DNA of 64,000 nucleotides from Eubacterium barkeri (GCF_900107125.1 NZ_FNOU01000010.1:29052-93051); one strand, 5' to 3'; positions 25,182-33,578 are shown, counted from the first letter of the stretch. Numbers and translations: made by a program. The notes: generated by a model not told the origin, from the letters alone.

Positions 25182-26122
25182 TTAATGAGATCCGGGTAGA
25201 TATCCTGAACAAAGAGCCGTAAGCCCTCTACAATCCGTGGACCTGGGCGCTGCATGAGATCCGCCTCAGGGGAGGTCATTCCGTAGGCATAAATCTGCCC
25301 CTTTGCAATGGCGGTCACCTGGTTGAAGCCCGGTACTGCAGCAATAGACTTCGCAGTATTCAAAAACGAGATGTACACATCGGGGTTATCGGCAATAATC
25401 TGCTCCACGGACAGCTGGGGCCAGGCGGTATTCCCCGTCGCTGCAATGTTCCTCACATTAATTTCATCCATCATGGACCCCAATAGGGAGCCATTTCCTG
25501 CACTATAATAATCCCCTAAATCGATGAACACCGACTTTTGGACACTAACTCCAGCACAAGCATCAACCAGCTTCTTTCGCTCTGCTTCCATTCCCTCTGC
25601 CACGGTTTTAGCAGCATCGTTGGCGTTGATCAGCTTGCCAGTGATGACAATATCCCCCATCACCCCATCGATGCTCGTCGCTGAGAACACCACAACCTTG
25701 GCCCCGGTATTTTCAAGCTGCTTGCGGACATTGTCATCGATAAAGTCTGTCGCCAACACCAGATCCGGACTCAACCCAACGATTTTTTCCACATTGGGGG
25801 CATTGTAATCCCCAATACTAGCCACAGCAGCGGCCTCTGCGGGGTAGTTGCAATAGTCGGTCCGACCCACCAGCCGATCCCCTTCCCCCAGGGCAAACAC
25901 AATCTCTGTATTGGCCGGCGAGAGGGAAACAATCCGCTCTGGCTGGGCATCCAGGGTCACCTCTGTTCCCAAATCATCGGTAATGGTCAAGGGATAGCTC
26001 GTCTGCCCCGATACCACCTCGACCTTCCCAGAGGTTCCACTGTTACTTTGGCATCCGGACACGGCCAATACAATCCCTGCCATCACCAACACACACCACA
26101 CGACATTCCAAAATTTTTTCAT
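25178..26122 (-). CDS. btuF: BtuF-like substrate-binding lipoprotein
   Basis: Type III periplasmic-binding-fold lipoprotein of 314 residues that delivers substrate to BtuCD. A signal peptide is followed by a lipobox ending AVSGC at residue 22, a Ser/Gly-rich linker, then PERIVSLSPANTEIVFALG near residue 60 and VGRTDYCNYP, both typical of cobalamin/iron-siderophore binding proteins. The ATG at 26122 follows GGAGG; an upstream in-frame ATG lacks a site. No riboswitch is visible in front of it. Confidence 0.88.
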   Translation of the reverse strand: MKKFWNVVWCVLVMAGIVLAVSGCQSNSGTSGKVEVVSGQTSYPLTITDDLGTEVTLDAQPERIVSLSPANTEIVFALGEGDRLVGRTDYCNYPAEAAAVASIGDYNAPNVEKIVGLSPDLVLATDFIDDNVRKQLENTGAKVVVFSATSIDGVMGDIVITGKLINANDAAKTVAEGMEAERKKLVDACAGVSVQKSVFIDLGDYYSAGNGSLLGSMMDEINVRNIAATGNTAWPQLSVEQIIADNPDVYISFLNTAKSIAAVPGFNQVTAIAKGQIYAYGMTSPEADLMQRPGPRIVEGLRLFVQDIYPDLIK

Positions 26123-26171
26123 AACGCCCTCCTTCTTCATGACAAATCCAATCAATTCTTCCTACCAACTT

Positions 26172-26200
26172 ATTTTAGAGCATCCCCCCCAAAAATACAA
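26172..26200 (-). promoter_or_regulatory. Candidate promoter of btuFCD with a G7 tract in the spacer
   Basis: TTGTAT (26195-26200) and TAAAAT (26172-26177), 17-base spacer on the minus strand; the spacer holds seven consecutive G. The -35 match is modest. Confidence 0.4.
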
Positions 26201-26208
26201 GCGCAATT

Positions 26209-26247
26209 AAAAAACCGAGACCCAAAGCATCACACTTCGGTCCCCGG
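26209..26247 (-). terminator. Intrinsic terminator after the P-type ATPase gene
   Basis: Minus-strand stem of about 13 pairs (CCGGGGACCGAAG with CTTTGGGTCTCGG, three G-U pairs and one mismatch), followed by six T. It starts seven bases after the ATPase stop codon. Confidence 0.75.
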
Positions 26248-26253
26248 CAAATA

Positions 26254-28578
26254 TTACTTACTATATAAGATACGAATGGAATTGAGAATACACAGGAAGG
26301 CAACCCCGGTATCTGCAAAGACTGCCAACCACATATTGGCGTAAATCCCCGTCAATCCCAGAATCATCACGATAATTTTGATGGTCAGCGCAAAAACCAC
26401 ATTCTGCCAGGAAATCCTCACGGTCTTCTTTGCAATTTCGATGGCGTCTGGAATGGCATCTAAATTTGAATTCATAAACACGACATCCCCCGCCTCGATG
26501 GCAGCATCTGCACCGCTGCCCATGGCAGCTCCCACATCAGCCCCAGCTAAAACCGGGGCATCGTTAATACCATCACCGACAAACATGACCGCACCGATTT
26601 TATCCCGAATCCGCCCCAACTCGGCCAACTTGTCCTGGGGCAATAGTCGGGCGTGGACTTCTTCCACACCAGCCTCTGCCGCCACGGCATCGGCACTGTC
26701 CTGGGCATCTCCGGTGAGCATGGCTGTTAGGATATGATTGTCTTTAATCCGGGAAATGGCCGATCTGGCCTCAGGCTTAAGGGTATCGGCCACGATAATC
26801 TGTCCGACGTAAACACCGTCCACAGCCAGAAGCACCTCAGAGCCCCGCTGTGCCTTAACGCGACCGGCCAGGTCAATGCCCTTGAATTCCATGAGCTTGA
26901 CATTGCCGCACAAAACCCTCTGGTTTCCCTGGATAGCCACGATCCCTTTACCGGACAGCTCCTCAACAGCCTCTGGGGCATTTAATTCCAGCCCACGGGA
27001 TTCTGCAGCCGCCACGATACTCGTGGCGATGGGATGGGTGGACACCTGTTCACAGGATGCCGCCAGGGCAAGAAGCTCTGTCTCCCCAAAATTTTCTGTG
27101 GGGATGACCTGTTGTACTACAAAATCCCCCTGGGTAATGGTCCCGGTTTTATCCATGACCACCGCCTTAATATTGGCCAAAGCTTCCATAACGACGCCCC
27201 CCTTAAACAGGATCCCTTGCTTCGATCCGGCACCGATGCCGCAGAAAAAGGCCAGGGGCACCGACAGCACCAGCGCACAGGGGCAGCTCATAACCAAAAA
27301 GCTCAGAGCTGTATAAATCCAGGGGTAAAAGGCCTGTCCCGTAATCAGGGGAATGCCCACTGCGGTAAACAGGGCGATGGCCACCACCACCGGGGTGTAT
27401 ACCCGGGCAAACCGGGTAATGAAATTATCAATTCTCGGCTTGCTGGCGGCGGCGTTTTCCACGGAGTCCAGTATCCGGGTGACCATGGATTCCTTAAGCA
27501 CCTTTTCCACCCGAATTTTAAGGGCCCCGGAGGTATTGACACAGCCTGAGATCACCTCATCCCCAGTGCTGACTCCAAGGGGTACCGGCTCTCCGGTGAC
27601 TGCGGCGGTATCAATGCGGCTTTCCCCATCAATGACGATGCCATCCAGGGGAATGCGGTCCCCTGGACGTACCAGGAGGATATCCCCTACCTGGGCCTCC
27701 TCGGCACCAATGACTTTGACCGACTCACCCACCAATAAATTAACCGTTTCCGGCCGCAGGTCCACCGCCTCCATAATCTGGCTTCGGCTGCGCTCCACGG
27801 CGAAATGTTCAAAGGTTACCCCAATTCGGAAGAATAGCATAACGCCCACAGCTTCCGGGTATTGGGCGATGGCAAAGGCTCCCAGGGTGGCGACACTCAT
27901 CAAAAAGTTTTCATCAAACACCTGTCCCTTGAAAAGATTCTTAACCGCCGTTAAAACGATGTTTCCCCCTAATACGAGATAGGCCACCACAAAGGCGATG
28001 ATCAGAGGCAGGGAGTAGGTCTCAATTCCACTGACCTCATGGTATATTTCGACACCAATGAAGAATATCCCACCTAAAATGAGGGAGATGAGATTCAATT
28101 GATCCTTTGTGAAAAATCCTTTGGATTTTTGAGCCTCTTTCTTTCGGCCACCTTCTTTTGCCACCAGATGGACCCCATTTTCAATTTTTTGACAGATCGC
28201 CTCTATTTCCGGCATCAGACGGTCCTGATTTGCTGCCGTTAAACGCAATTCCCTGGTGGCAAAGGTAATGGAGGCACTGGACACCTCCGGGAGGGTATTA
28301 ATGCGTTTTTCCATCTTTGCCGCACAATTGGCGCACCCCAGGTTTTCGATGGTGTAGACCCGGACCTCATGGCCCTTGGTCACTTCTCCCCCATCCTGGG
28401 TCTCCGGTTCTTCGGAATGATGATGACCATGGTGGTCGTGGCCGCAGTCACATCCTTCATGGTTTTCGTTTTTGGGTTCATGGTCGTGATCATGATGGTC
28501 ATGACCGCAGCCGCAGGCTTCACCATGGGTATGGTCGTGGCCATGGGTATGCTCTTGTTCTTTATGATGGTTCGACAT
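26254..28578 (-). CDS. zntA: Heavy-metal P1B-type ATPase (Zn2+/Cd2+/Pb2+ exporter type) with His-rich N-terminus
   Basis: Membrane pump of 774 residues. Residues 1-60 hold 19 His plus two CxC pairs (Cys22/24 and Cys43/45); an HMA domain follows with metal-binding Cys82 and Cys85 in GCANCAAK. Further on are the actuator motif VTGEPVP, the transmembrane SCPCALVLSVP, phosphorylation site DKTGT, the P1B-specific STHPIA and GDGINDAP. CPC plus the late membrane helices fits the Zn/Cd/Pb class; cobalt as substrate cannot be excluded. It stands alone between two terminators and has an ArsR/SmtB-type operator at its promoter. Confidence 0.92.
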   Translation of the reverse strand: MSNHHKEQEHTHGHDHTHGEACGCGHDHHDHDHEPKNENHEGCDCGHDHHGHHHSEEPETQDGGEVTKGHEVRVYTIENLGCANCAAKMEKRINTLPEVSSASITFATRELRLTAANQDRLMPEIEAICQKIENGVHLVAKEGGRKKEAQKSKGFFTKDQLNLISLILGGIFFIGVEIYHEVSGIETYSLPLIIAFVVAYLVLGGNIVLTAVKNLFKGQVFDENFLMSVATLGAFAIAQYPEAVGVMLFFRIGVTFEHFAVERSRSQIMEAVDLRPETVNLLVGESVKVIGAEEAQVGDILLVRPGDRIPLDGIVIDGESRIDTAAVTGEPVPLGVSTGDEVISGCVNTSGALKIRVEKVLKESMVTRILDSVENAAASKPRIDNFITRFARVYTPVVVAIALFTAVGIPLITGQAFYPWIYTALSFLVMSCPCALVLSVPLAFFCGIGAGSKQGILFKGGVVMEALANIKAVVMDKTGTITQGDFVVQQVIPTENFGETELLALAASCEQVSTHPIATSIVAAAESRGLELNAPEAVEELSGKGIVAIQGNQRVLCGNVKLMEFKGIDLAGRVKAQRGSEVLLAVDGVYVGQIIVADTLKPEARSAISRIKDNHILTAMLTGDAQDSADAVAAEAGVEEVHARLLPQDKLAELGRIRDKIGAVMFVGDGINDAPVLAGADVGAAMGSGADAAIEAGDVVFMNSNLDAIPDAIEIAKKTVRISWQNVVFALTIKIIVMILGLTGIYANMWLAVFADTGVAFLCILNSIRILYSK

Positions 28579-28606
28579 GGCAATCTCCTTATCTTTTTAT
28601 ATTAAC

Positions 28607-28626
28607 ATATGAACATTCATTCATAT
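28607..28626. promoter_or_regulatory. ArsR/SmtB-type operator of the metal ATPase gene
   Basis: Perfect inverted repeat ATATGAA-N6-TTCATAT, close to the known SmtB/CzrA/CadC operators. It lies directly downstream of the -10 box, covering the likely transcription start, so a bound repressor would block initiation. No arsR-family gene is in the window. Confidence 0.75.
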
Positions 28627-28632
28627 ATTGAT

Positions 28633-28660
28633 ATTATGTCACTTTTTTTCCAAAAGTCAA
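28633..28660 (-). promoter_or_regulatory. Promoter of the metal ATPase gene
   Basis: TTGACT (28655-28660), 16-base spacer, CATAAT (28633-28638) on the minus strand, followed at once by the operator palindrome. Confidence 0.7.
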
Positions 28661-28693
28661 GGCTTTTTGAATATTTTTCACTCACAATTATTC

Positions 28694-28734
28694 AAAAAAG
28701 CCCCCTCCAGAACAATGGGTCCTGGAGAGGGCTT
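28694..28734 (-). terminator. Intrinsic terminator of the feo operon
   Basis: Stem GCCCTCTCCAG / CTGGAGGGGGC with one mismatch and a ten-base loop, followed on the minus strand by six T. It comes 15 bases after the last small gene of the feo operon. Confidence 0.88.
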
Positions 28735-28748
28735 CGGTCAATATTCAT

Positions 28749-28922
28749 TTATTTTTCTTTAACCGTATCCGATGGCTTTTTTTCAGCGCCACAGCCACTG
28801 GCATGGGGACAGGAGGCACAGCCGCAACCACAGCCACCGCCTTTCTTTTTATCCCGCACCAGTTTAATGACAATGGCAGCGACAATAGCTAACAGTATTC
28901 CGCCAACAATAAAGGTTCCCAT
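28749..28922 (-). CDS. FeoB-associated Cys-rich membrane peptide
   Basis: A 57-residue protein: one hydrophobic helix (residues 4-20, FIVGGILLAIVAAIVIK), a basic stretch, then a glycine/cysteine cluster CGCGCASCPHASGC (31-44) and a charged tail. This layout matches the small Cys-rich proteins that often follow feoB in Clostridia. It has an excellent GGAAGGAGG site eight bases before the ATG, and sits 30 bases after feoB. The cysteines could bind iron or an iron-sulfur centre near the FeoB pore; this is inference. Confidence 0.85.
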   Translation of the reverse strand: MGTFIVGGILLAIVAAIVIKLVRDKKKGGGCGCGCASCPHASGCGAEKKPSDTVKEK

Positions 28923-28952
28923 AGAGTGTCCTCCTTCCTATTTTTACAATAA

Positions 28953-31100
28953 TTATAATTCCACAGCCTTAGGATTACCCACAGCATCCGCCTTTTTTTC
29001 TGGCCGGAAGAGAAGGTATAAAAAGCCGAGAATCAGCAGAATGGCCACCACTGTCCCCAGGGTAAAGGTCCCGGTTAAAATAAAGGTGCCGATTTGATAA
29101 ACACACAGGGCCACCGCGTAGGCTAAGCCACATTGATAACCAATGGCAAACCAGAACCACTTCGCACTTTGCATCTCTCCTTTTATGGCTCCCATGGCCG
29201 CAAAGCAGGGGGCACACAGCAAATTGAACACCAGGAAAGAATAAGCAGAGAAAACAGTAAAGCTGGCCGCCAGGGTACCCCAGACCTCTGCCCCATCTTC
29301 AGCCACTTCAGAGAAGCCATAGAGCACCCCAAAGGTTCCCACCACGTTTTCCTTGGCCACAAGACCGGTAATGGCCGCCACCGCGGCCTGCCAATTCCCC
29401 CATCCCAGGGGTGTGAATATCCAGGCAAAGGCCGAACCGATGGCCGCTAAAAAGCTCTCGTTCATATCCTCCACCATACCAATGCCGCCATCCACCATGC
29501 CAAAGCTTTGGAGAGACCAGACGATGATGGTCGATAGCAGGATGATGGTGCCCGCCCGTTTAATAAAGGCCCAGCCCCGTTCCCAGGTACTTCTCAGTAC
29601 ATCGGATATCCGTGGCCAGTGATAGGCTGGCAGCTCCATGACAAAGGGTGCCGGGTCCCCGGTGAACATCCGGGTTTTCTTTAAAACAATCCCAGAACAA
29701 ACAATGGCAAAAATTCCAACGAAATAAGCACTGGGTGCCACCCACCAGGCGCCGCCAAATAATGCCCCTGCAATGAGGGCAATAATGGGCAGCTTCGCCG
29801 AGCAGGGGATAAAGGTCGTCGTCATAATGGTCATCCGGCGATCCCTGACATTTTCAATGGTTCGAGAGGCCATAATCCCAGGAACACCGCATCCCGATCC
29901 AATTAACATGGGAATAAAAGATTTACCCGACAGCCCAAATTTCCTGAAAATCCGGTCCATGATAAAGGCAACCCGGGCCATGTAGCCACAGGATTCCAGA
30001 AAAGCAAGGAACAAAAAGAGCACCAGCATCTGGGGTACAAATCCCAGCACCGCACCAACACCGCTCAGAACGCCATCCACTAAAAGTCCGGAAAGCCAAT
30101 GGGCACAGCCAATGGCCTCCAGCCCTGCTGACGCACTTGGAATAATCCAGGCCCCAAAGAGGGTATCATTGGTCCAGTCCGTTAAAAAGGTTCCCACAGT
30201 GGTCACTGAAATATAATATACCAAAACCATCACCGCCGCAAAAATAGGCATGGCGGCGAATCGGTTGGTGACCACCCGGTCAATTTTATCAGAGACGCTC
30301 AATTCCCCCCGGGTCTTTTGGGAATGACATTTTCCAATGACTCCCTCAATATAATCGTAGCGCTCCCCGGTGATAATGCTCTCTGCATCATCATCCAGTT
30401 CCTTTTCACAATCGATGATATCCTGAGCGATATGCTGGATTGACGGGGCATCAATGCCCAGGGACTGGTGAATTTTTTCGTCCCGTTCGAAGCACTTGAT
30501 GGCGTAAAAACGCTGCTGTTCTTCTGGTAGATCATGGAGCACTGCCTCCTCAATATGAGCCAGGGCATGCTCCACACAACCACTGTATCGATGCTTTGGA
30601 ACAACAGGCGCACCGGCAGCCGCTTTTTTGGCTGCTGTAATGAGTTCATCCAGTCCTTCCCCCTTCATGGCAGAAATCTCCACCACTGGGCAACCTAAGG
30701 CCTTGGTCATGGCCTGAATATCCACAGTATCCCCGTTTTTACGAACCAGATCCATCATATTGACTGCCACAACCACCGGCAATCCCATTTCCAGGATCTG
30801 GGTGGTCAAGTACAAATTTCTTTCCAGATTGGTTCCATCCACAATATCAATGACAACCTCAGGGCGTTCCCCCACCAGGTATTCCCGGGCAACCACTTCT
30901 TCTAAGGTGTAGGGGGATAACGAATAAATCCCAGGAAGGTCGATAATGGCAATATCCTTATCCTTCCGGTACTTTCCTTCCTTCTTCTCCACAGTGACCC
31001 CAGGCCAATTCCCAACGAATTGATTGGATCCCGTTAATGCATTAAACAGCGTCGTCTTCCCACAATTGGGATTCCCCGCCAGGGCAAGATGTATTCCCAT
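28953..31100 (-). CDS. feoB: FeoB, ferrous iron transporter
   Basis: Fe2+ importer of 715 residues. The N-terminal G domain has G1 GNPNCGKTTLFN (9-20), G3 DLPGIYSL near residue 54 and G4 NMMD near residue 115; a helical GDI-like spacer follows, then a membrane part with Gate motifs (GSGCGVPGIMASRTI and CAPCFAAMGAIKGE). Length and order are normal for FeoB. It follows two feoA genes, with a 61-base gap holding a small palindrome and hairpin. Confidence 0.95.
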   Translation of the reverse strand: MGIHLALAGNPNCGKTTLFNALTGSNQFVGNWPGVTVEKKEGKYRKDKDIAIIDLPGIYSLSPYTLEEVVAREYLVGERPEVVIDIVDGTNLERNLYLTTQILEMGLPVVVAVNMMDLVRKNGDTVDIQAMTKALGCPVVEISAMKGEGLDELITAAKKAAAGAPVVPKHRYSGCVEHALAHIEEAVLHDLPEEQQRFYAIKCFERDEKIHQSLGIDAPSIQHIAQDIIDCEKELDDDAESIITGERYDYIEGVIGKCHSQKTRGELSVSDKIDRVVTNRFAAMPIFAAVMVLVYYISVTTVGTFLTDWTNDTLFGAWIIPSASAGLEAIGCAHWLSGLLVDGVLSGVGAVLGFVPQMLVLFLFLAFLESCGYMARVAFIMDRIFRKFGLSGKSFIPMLIGSGCGVPGIMASRTIENVRDRRMTIMTTTFIPCSAKLPIIALIAGALFGGAWWVAPSAYFVGIFAIVCSGIVLKKTRMFTGDPAPFVMELPAYHWPRISDVLRSTWERGWAFIKRAGTIILLSTIIVWSLQSFGMVDGGIGMVEDMNESFLAAIGSAFAWIFTPLGWGNWQAAVAAITGLVAKENVVGTFGVLYGFSEVAEDGAEVWGTLAASFTVFSAYSFLVFNLLCAPCFAAMGAIKGEMQSAKWFWFAIGYQCGLAYAVALCVYQIGTFILTGTFTLGTVVAILLILGFLYLLFRPEKKADAVGNPKAVEL

Positions 31101-31137
31101 TGATTCCTCCTAAATTAGTTTCACTAACTCTATCGCC

Positions 31138-31160
31138 AAAAATAATCGCGCATCAGCGCG
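31138..31160 (-). terminator. Small hairpin between feoA and feoB (possible attenuator)
   Basis: Minus strand: CGCGC-TGAT-GCGCG followed by ATTATTTTT. The five-pair stem is short but GC-only, so it may reduce read-through into feoB. A perfect TTAGT-N3-ACTAA repeat lies just beyond it at 31115-31127. Confidence 0.35.
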
Positions 31161-31161
31161 T

Positions 31162-31383
31162 TTATTCAACCTCAATCAGCTCGGCATCTGCTTTTCTCAG
31201 AGACAATTCGTAGCCTCTGACCGTGACCTCCACCGGATCACCTAATGGGGCGACCTTTCGAACCGAAATCGGTGTTCCTTTGGTGATTCCCATATCCATA
31301 ATACGCCGCTTAACCGGCCCGATCCCATGGAGCTTGGTGACTTTGACCGTCTCCCCGACCTTTGTTTCTTTTAAGGTTATCAA
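31162..31383 (-). CDS. feoA: FeoA family protein (second copy in operon)
   Basis: An SH3-like protein of 73 residues that is thought to modulate FeoB. Seen: LHGIGPVKRRIMDMGITKGTPISVRKVAPLGDP across residues 18-50 (read in parts: GIGPVKRRIMDMG, then PLGDPVEVTVRGYELSLR), which are the standard FeoA blocks. It lies 11 bases after the other feoA gene. Confidence 0.92.
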   Translation of the reverse strand: MITLKETKVGETVKVTKLHGIGPVKRRIMDMGITKGTPISVRKVAPLGDPVEVTVRGYELSLRKADAELIEVE

Positions 31384-31394
31384 TTCACTTCCTC

Positions 31395-31607
31395 CTAAAC
31401 CATGATTTTCTTCGCCATTTCGTGGCTAATGGCCACCCGGGCATCCCGAACACTAACAATGACATTGCCATTCATACGATTAACCACCGTAATGGTACTT
31501 CCCGGGATAAACCCCAGATTATTTAAAAATTTCTTAACATCATCGGATCCGCCGATCCGTTTAATCTCACCGGACTCCCCGGTTTTTATAAATGATAAAG
31601 GCATCAT
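31395..31607 (-). CDS. feoA: FeoA family protein (first copy in operon)
   Basis: A 70-residue SH3-like FeoA protein with IKRIGGSDDVKKFLNNLGF near residue 15 and a GSTITVVNRMNGNVIV stretch near residue 36. It is more divergent from classical FeoA than its neighbour; it keeps the fold but lacks the GYELSLR-type ending. First gene of the operon, behind a GGAGGAG ribosome site. Confidence 0.88.
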   Translation of the reverse strand: MMPLSFIKTGESGEIKRIGGSDDVKKFLNNLGFIPGSTITVVNRMNGNVIVSVRDARVAISHEMAKKIMV

Positions 31608-31674
31608 TCTCTCCTCCTTGGATCAAGATTGATTGTCTGAGCTTACATTGTTTGCCTAAGCTTTCTTCGCATTT

Positions 31675-31705
31675 AAAGTTTATATCAACTAACTTTGTGC
31701 GTCAA
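31675..31705 (-). promoter_or_regulatory. Candidate promoter and operator of the feo operon
   Basis: Minus strand: TTGACG (31700-31705), 15-base spacer, TATAAA (31679-31684). An inverted repeat AAAGTT-N10-AACTTT at 31675-31696 covers the spacer and -10. An iron repressor is expected here, but the repeat does not clearly match a Fur or DtxR consensus. Confidence 0.45.
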
Positions 31706-31746
31706 CACTTAAAATACATTAGAATTATTCCAAAATAACTCCATTC

Positions 31747-31775
31747 TTGACTTAATCATCAAAAAGTTGTACGCT
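31747..31775 (+). promoter_or_regulatory. Candidate promoter of the EamA transporter gene
   Basis: TTGACT (31747-31752), 17-base spacer, TACGCT (31770-31775). The -35 is good and the -10 weak, as is common for regulated promoters. Confidence 0.45.
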
Positions 31776-31782
31776 GTAAATA

Positions 31783-31797
31783 ACCCCCAGGGGGGGT
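31783..31797. promoter_or_regulatory. G/C-tract palindrome at the EamA promoter (CsoR/RcnR-like)
   Basis: ACCCCC-AG-GGGGGGT lies where transcription should begin. Such C/G-tract palindromes are typical of CsoR/RcnR/FrmR-family operators. No gene of that family is in the window, so the link is only by resemblance. Confidence 0.35.
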
Positions 31798-31838
31798 CTT
31801 TTGAAATCCTGAAAACCGAATTAAATTGGAGGTACGCC

Positions 31839-32735
31839 ATGAATTCCATTGACCATCGTCTTTCTGCTACTAACTCCAAGGCCTTGGGCTTCGCCCTTCT
31901 GGCGGCCTTTCTTTATGCCATCAGCACACCCTTTTCCAAGGTATTGCTCAATACCATCAGCCCTACAATGCTGGCCGCCTTCCTTTACCTTGGCGCCGGT
32001 ATGGGTATGGCAGTTTTAGGTTCTATCCGGAAATTAGTCGGTCTCGGGCATCAAGAGGAAAGGCTGACCCGTAAAGAGATGCCCGCTATCCTGGCGATGA
32101 TCGGGCTCGATATTGCGGCACCTATTCTTTTAATGCTTGGTCTAAAGCTAACCAATGCCGCCACCGTCGCCCTCCTTAATAATTTTGAAATTGTGGCAAC
32201 CGCTGTCCTGGCATTAGTATTCTTCCACGAGGGCATTCCCAGGGGCTTATGGGCTGGCATTGGACTCATCACCCTGGCCAGCCTTCTGTTATCCGCTGAG
32301 GACGCGGGTGGGATTTGCCTGAATCCCGGGGCACTCCTCGTTCTTTTGGCCTGCTGCTGCTGGGGTCTGGAAAACAATTGTACCCGGGTCCTCTCCTGGA
32401 AGGACCCCCTCCAAATCGTTATGGTTAAGGGCTTTGGCTCAGGTATCGGTGCCTTCGTTATTGCCTTATCCATCGGAGATGCTTTTCCTGCCCTTTCCAT
32501 TATCCCCCTGATGCTGCTGCTGGGCTTTGTAGCCTACGGCCTGAGCATCTTCTGTTATGTCAGCGCCCAACGGGATTTAGGTGCCGCCCGCACCAGCGCC
32601 TGCTACGCCATTGCTCCCTTTGTCAGTGCCGGACTCTCCCTCATCTTGTTTGCAGATGTTCCAGGGCCATCATTTTTCATCGCCTTGGGGCTTATGGTCA
32701 TGGGTACCTTTCTGGCAACAAAAAAGACCTCCTGA
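31839..32735 (+). CDS. EamA/DMT-family membrane transporter
   Basis: A 298-residue integral membrane protein with about ten hydrophobic helices in two EamA repeats (residues about 15-150 and 160-295). The first repeat starts ALGFALLAAFLYAISTPFSK and the second contains LACCCWGLENNCTRVLS. The substrate is unknown; the superfamily exports amino acids, sugars and other metabolites. The ATG at 31839 follows a GGAGG site by seven bases; upstream in-frame codons overlap the promoter. It stands alone, flanked by the feo operon and a shared terminator. Confidence 0.85.
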   Translation: MNSIDHRLSATNSKALGFALLAAFLYAISTPFSKVLLNTISPTMLAAFLYLGAGMGMAVLGSIRKLVGLGHQEERLTRKEMPAILAMIGLDIAAPILLMLGLKLTNAATVALLNNFEIVATAVLALVFFHEGIPRGLWAGIGLITLASLLLSAEDAGGICLNPGALLVLLACCCWGLENNCTRVLSWKDPLQIVMVKGFGSGIGAFVIALSIGDAFPALSIIPLMLLLGFVAYGLSIFCYVSAQRDLGAARTSACYAIAPFVSAGLSLILFADVPGPSFFIALGLMVMGTFLATKKTS

Positions 32736-32773
32736 TCAGCGGCTGTCCCGCTTCCTCCAGAAGGTCTTTTTTC
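32720..32773. terminator. Bidirectional terminator between EamA and HD-GYP genes
   Basis: AAAAAGACCT and AGGTCTTTTTT pair to close a long hairpin; U-runs follow on either strand. It overlaps the last codons of the EamA gene and ends three bases before the stop of the convergent HD-GYP gene. Confidence 0.8.
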
Positions 32774-32775
32774 GT

Positions 32776-33399
32776 TCATCGTTTTTCAAAATCTACCGTC
32801 CGCCCAGTAATCGCCTCGCCTTTAATGACATAATCTACAAAGCAGCCGACGATTTCTGGATCAAACCAGGTTCCTCCCCCGGAGAGCAGTTCCTGCAGGG
32901 CAATATCCACAGGATGTCCTGGCCGCTGTGTGCCCCCCTCCAAAGTCCCCGTATAGGCATTGGCAATGGCGCACACCCGTGCCAAAAATGGAATTTCCTC
33001 ACCAGAGCGTCCGTCTGGATACCCCGTCCCATCCCAACATTCATGATGGAAAAGGGCAATATCCTCTCCAGCCTTGCAAAAATCCGCCGCCTCTGGAAAT
33101 TCTGCTCCAATGCTGCAAAAAATCTGCTGGCCATAATCCACATGGGCCATCATTCGCAGACTTTCCTCCGCAGTGTAAGACCCCGCCTGCTCCATTAAGC
33201 TCTCCGGCAGGAGAATCTTCCCAATATCATGGTAGTCAAAAGGAGAAAGCCCCCGCCACAGCAGAGTCCTTTCCATAGCGCTTAAATCCATGGCCATCAG
33301 GATCATGCGCATATACTGGCCAGTACGTTGGCAATGCCGCTGCATCCCCTGGGGCAGCCGATTAAAGTAATTGTTCATTTTTGTCTGTCCTCGATGCAT
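32776..33399 (-). CDS. HD-GYP domain protein with a substituted metal-ligand position
   Basis: A 207-residue stand-alone HD-GYP domain; the family hydrolyses cyclic di-GMP. Seen: first His region HCQRTGQYM (22-30), YHDIGK with His57-Asp58, His86 in MMAHVDYG, then HHECWDGTGYPDG (118-130), the GYP signature. The later motif, normally ADxFDA, reads IANAYTG (146-151), so the usual aspartate is Asn147. Catalytic activity is therefore uncertain. No sensor or receiver domain is attached. The start at 33399 has GGTGGAG close upstream; an ATG seven codons later is possible. Confidence 0.8.
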   Translation of the reverse strand: MHRGQTKMNNYFNRLPQGMQRHCQRTGQYMRMILMAMDLSAMERTLLWRGLSPFDYHDIGKILLPESLMEQAGSYTAEESLRMMAHVDYGQQIFCSIGAEFPEAADFCKAGEDIALFHHECWDGTGYPDGRSGEEIPFLARVCAIANAYTGTLEGGTQRPGHPVDIALQELLSGGGTWFDPEIVGCFVDYVIKGEAITGRTVDFEKR

Positions 33400-33555
33400 A
33401 CTCCACCTCGTTATTCGTATGACAATTTTATCAGATTCTTAATAGCCGCACAAGGTACCCTTTAGTTTTTACTTACATTTGTCAAAAAATACCGTTTTTC
33501 TTATTTTAAAACTAAATTTTCTTAAATCATCCTTTGATATGTAATAGCTATCATT

Positions 33556-33571
33556 ACACAATATATTGTGA
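33556..33571. promoter_or_regulatory. NrdR box upstream of nrdDG
   Basis: ACACAATATATTGTGA is a near-perfect match to the NrdR consensus palindrome. It lies eight bases before the -35 box of the nrdD promoter. A looser repeat TGATA-N9-TATCA at 33535-33553 may be a second, degenerate box. Confidence 0.8.
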
Positions 33572-33578
33572 TATTCTC

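Noticed and set aside
26123..26253. Cobalamin riboswitch expected before btuF
   Set aside because: Only 131 bases are available, most taken by the ATPase terminator and a promoter; no B12-box or GCCACTG core is seen.
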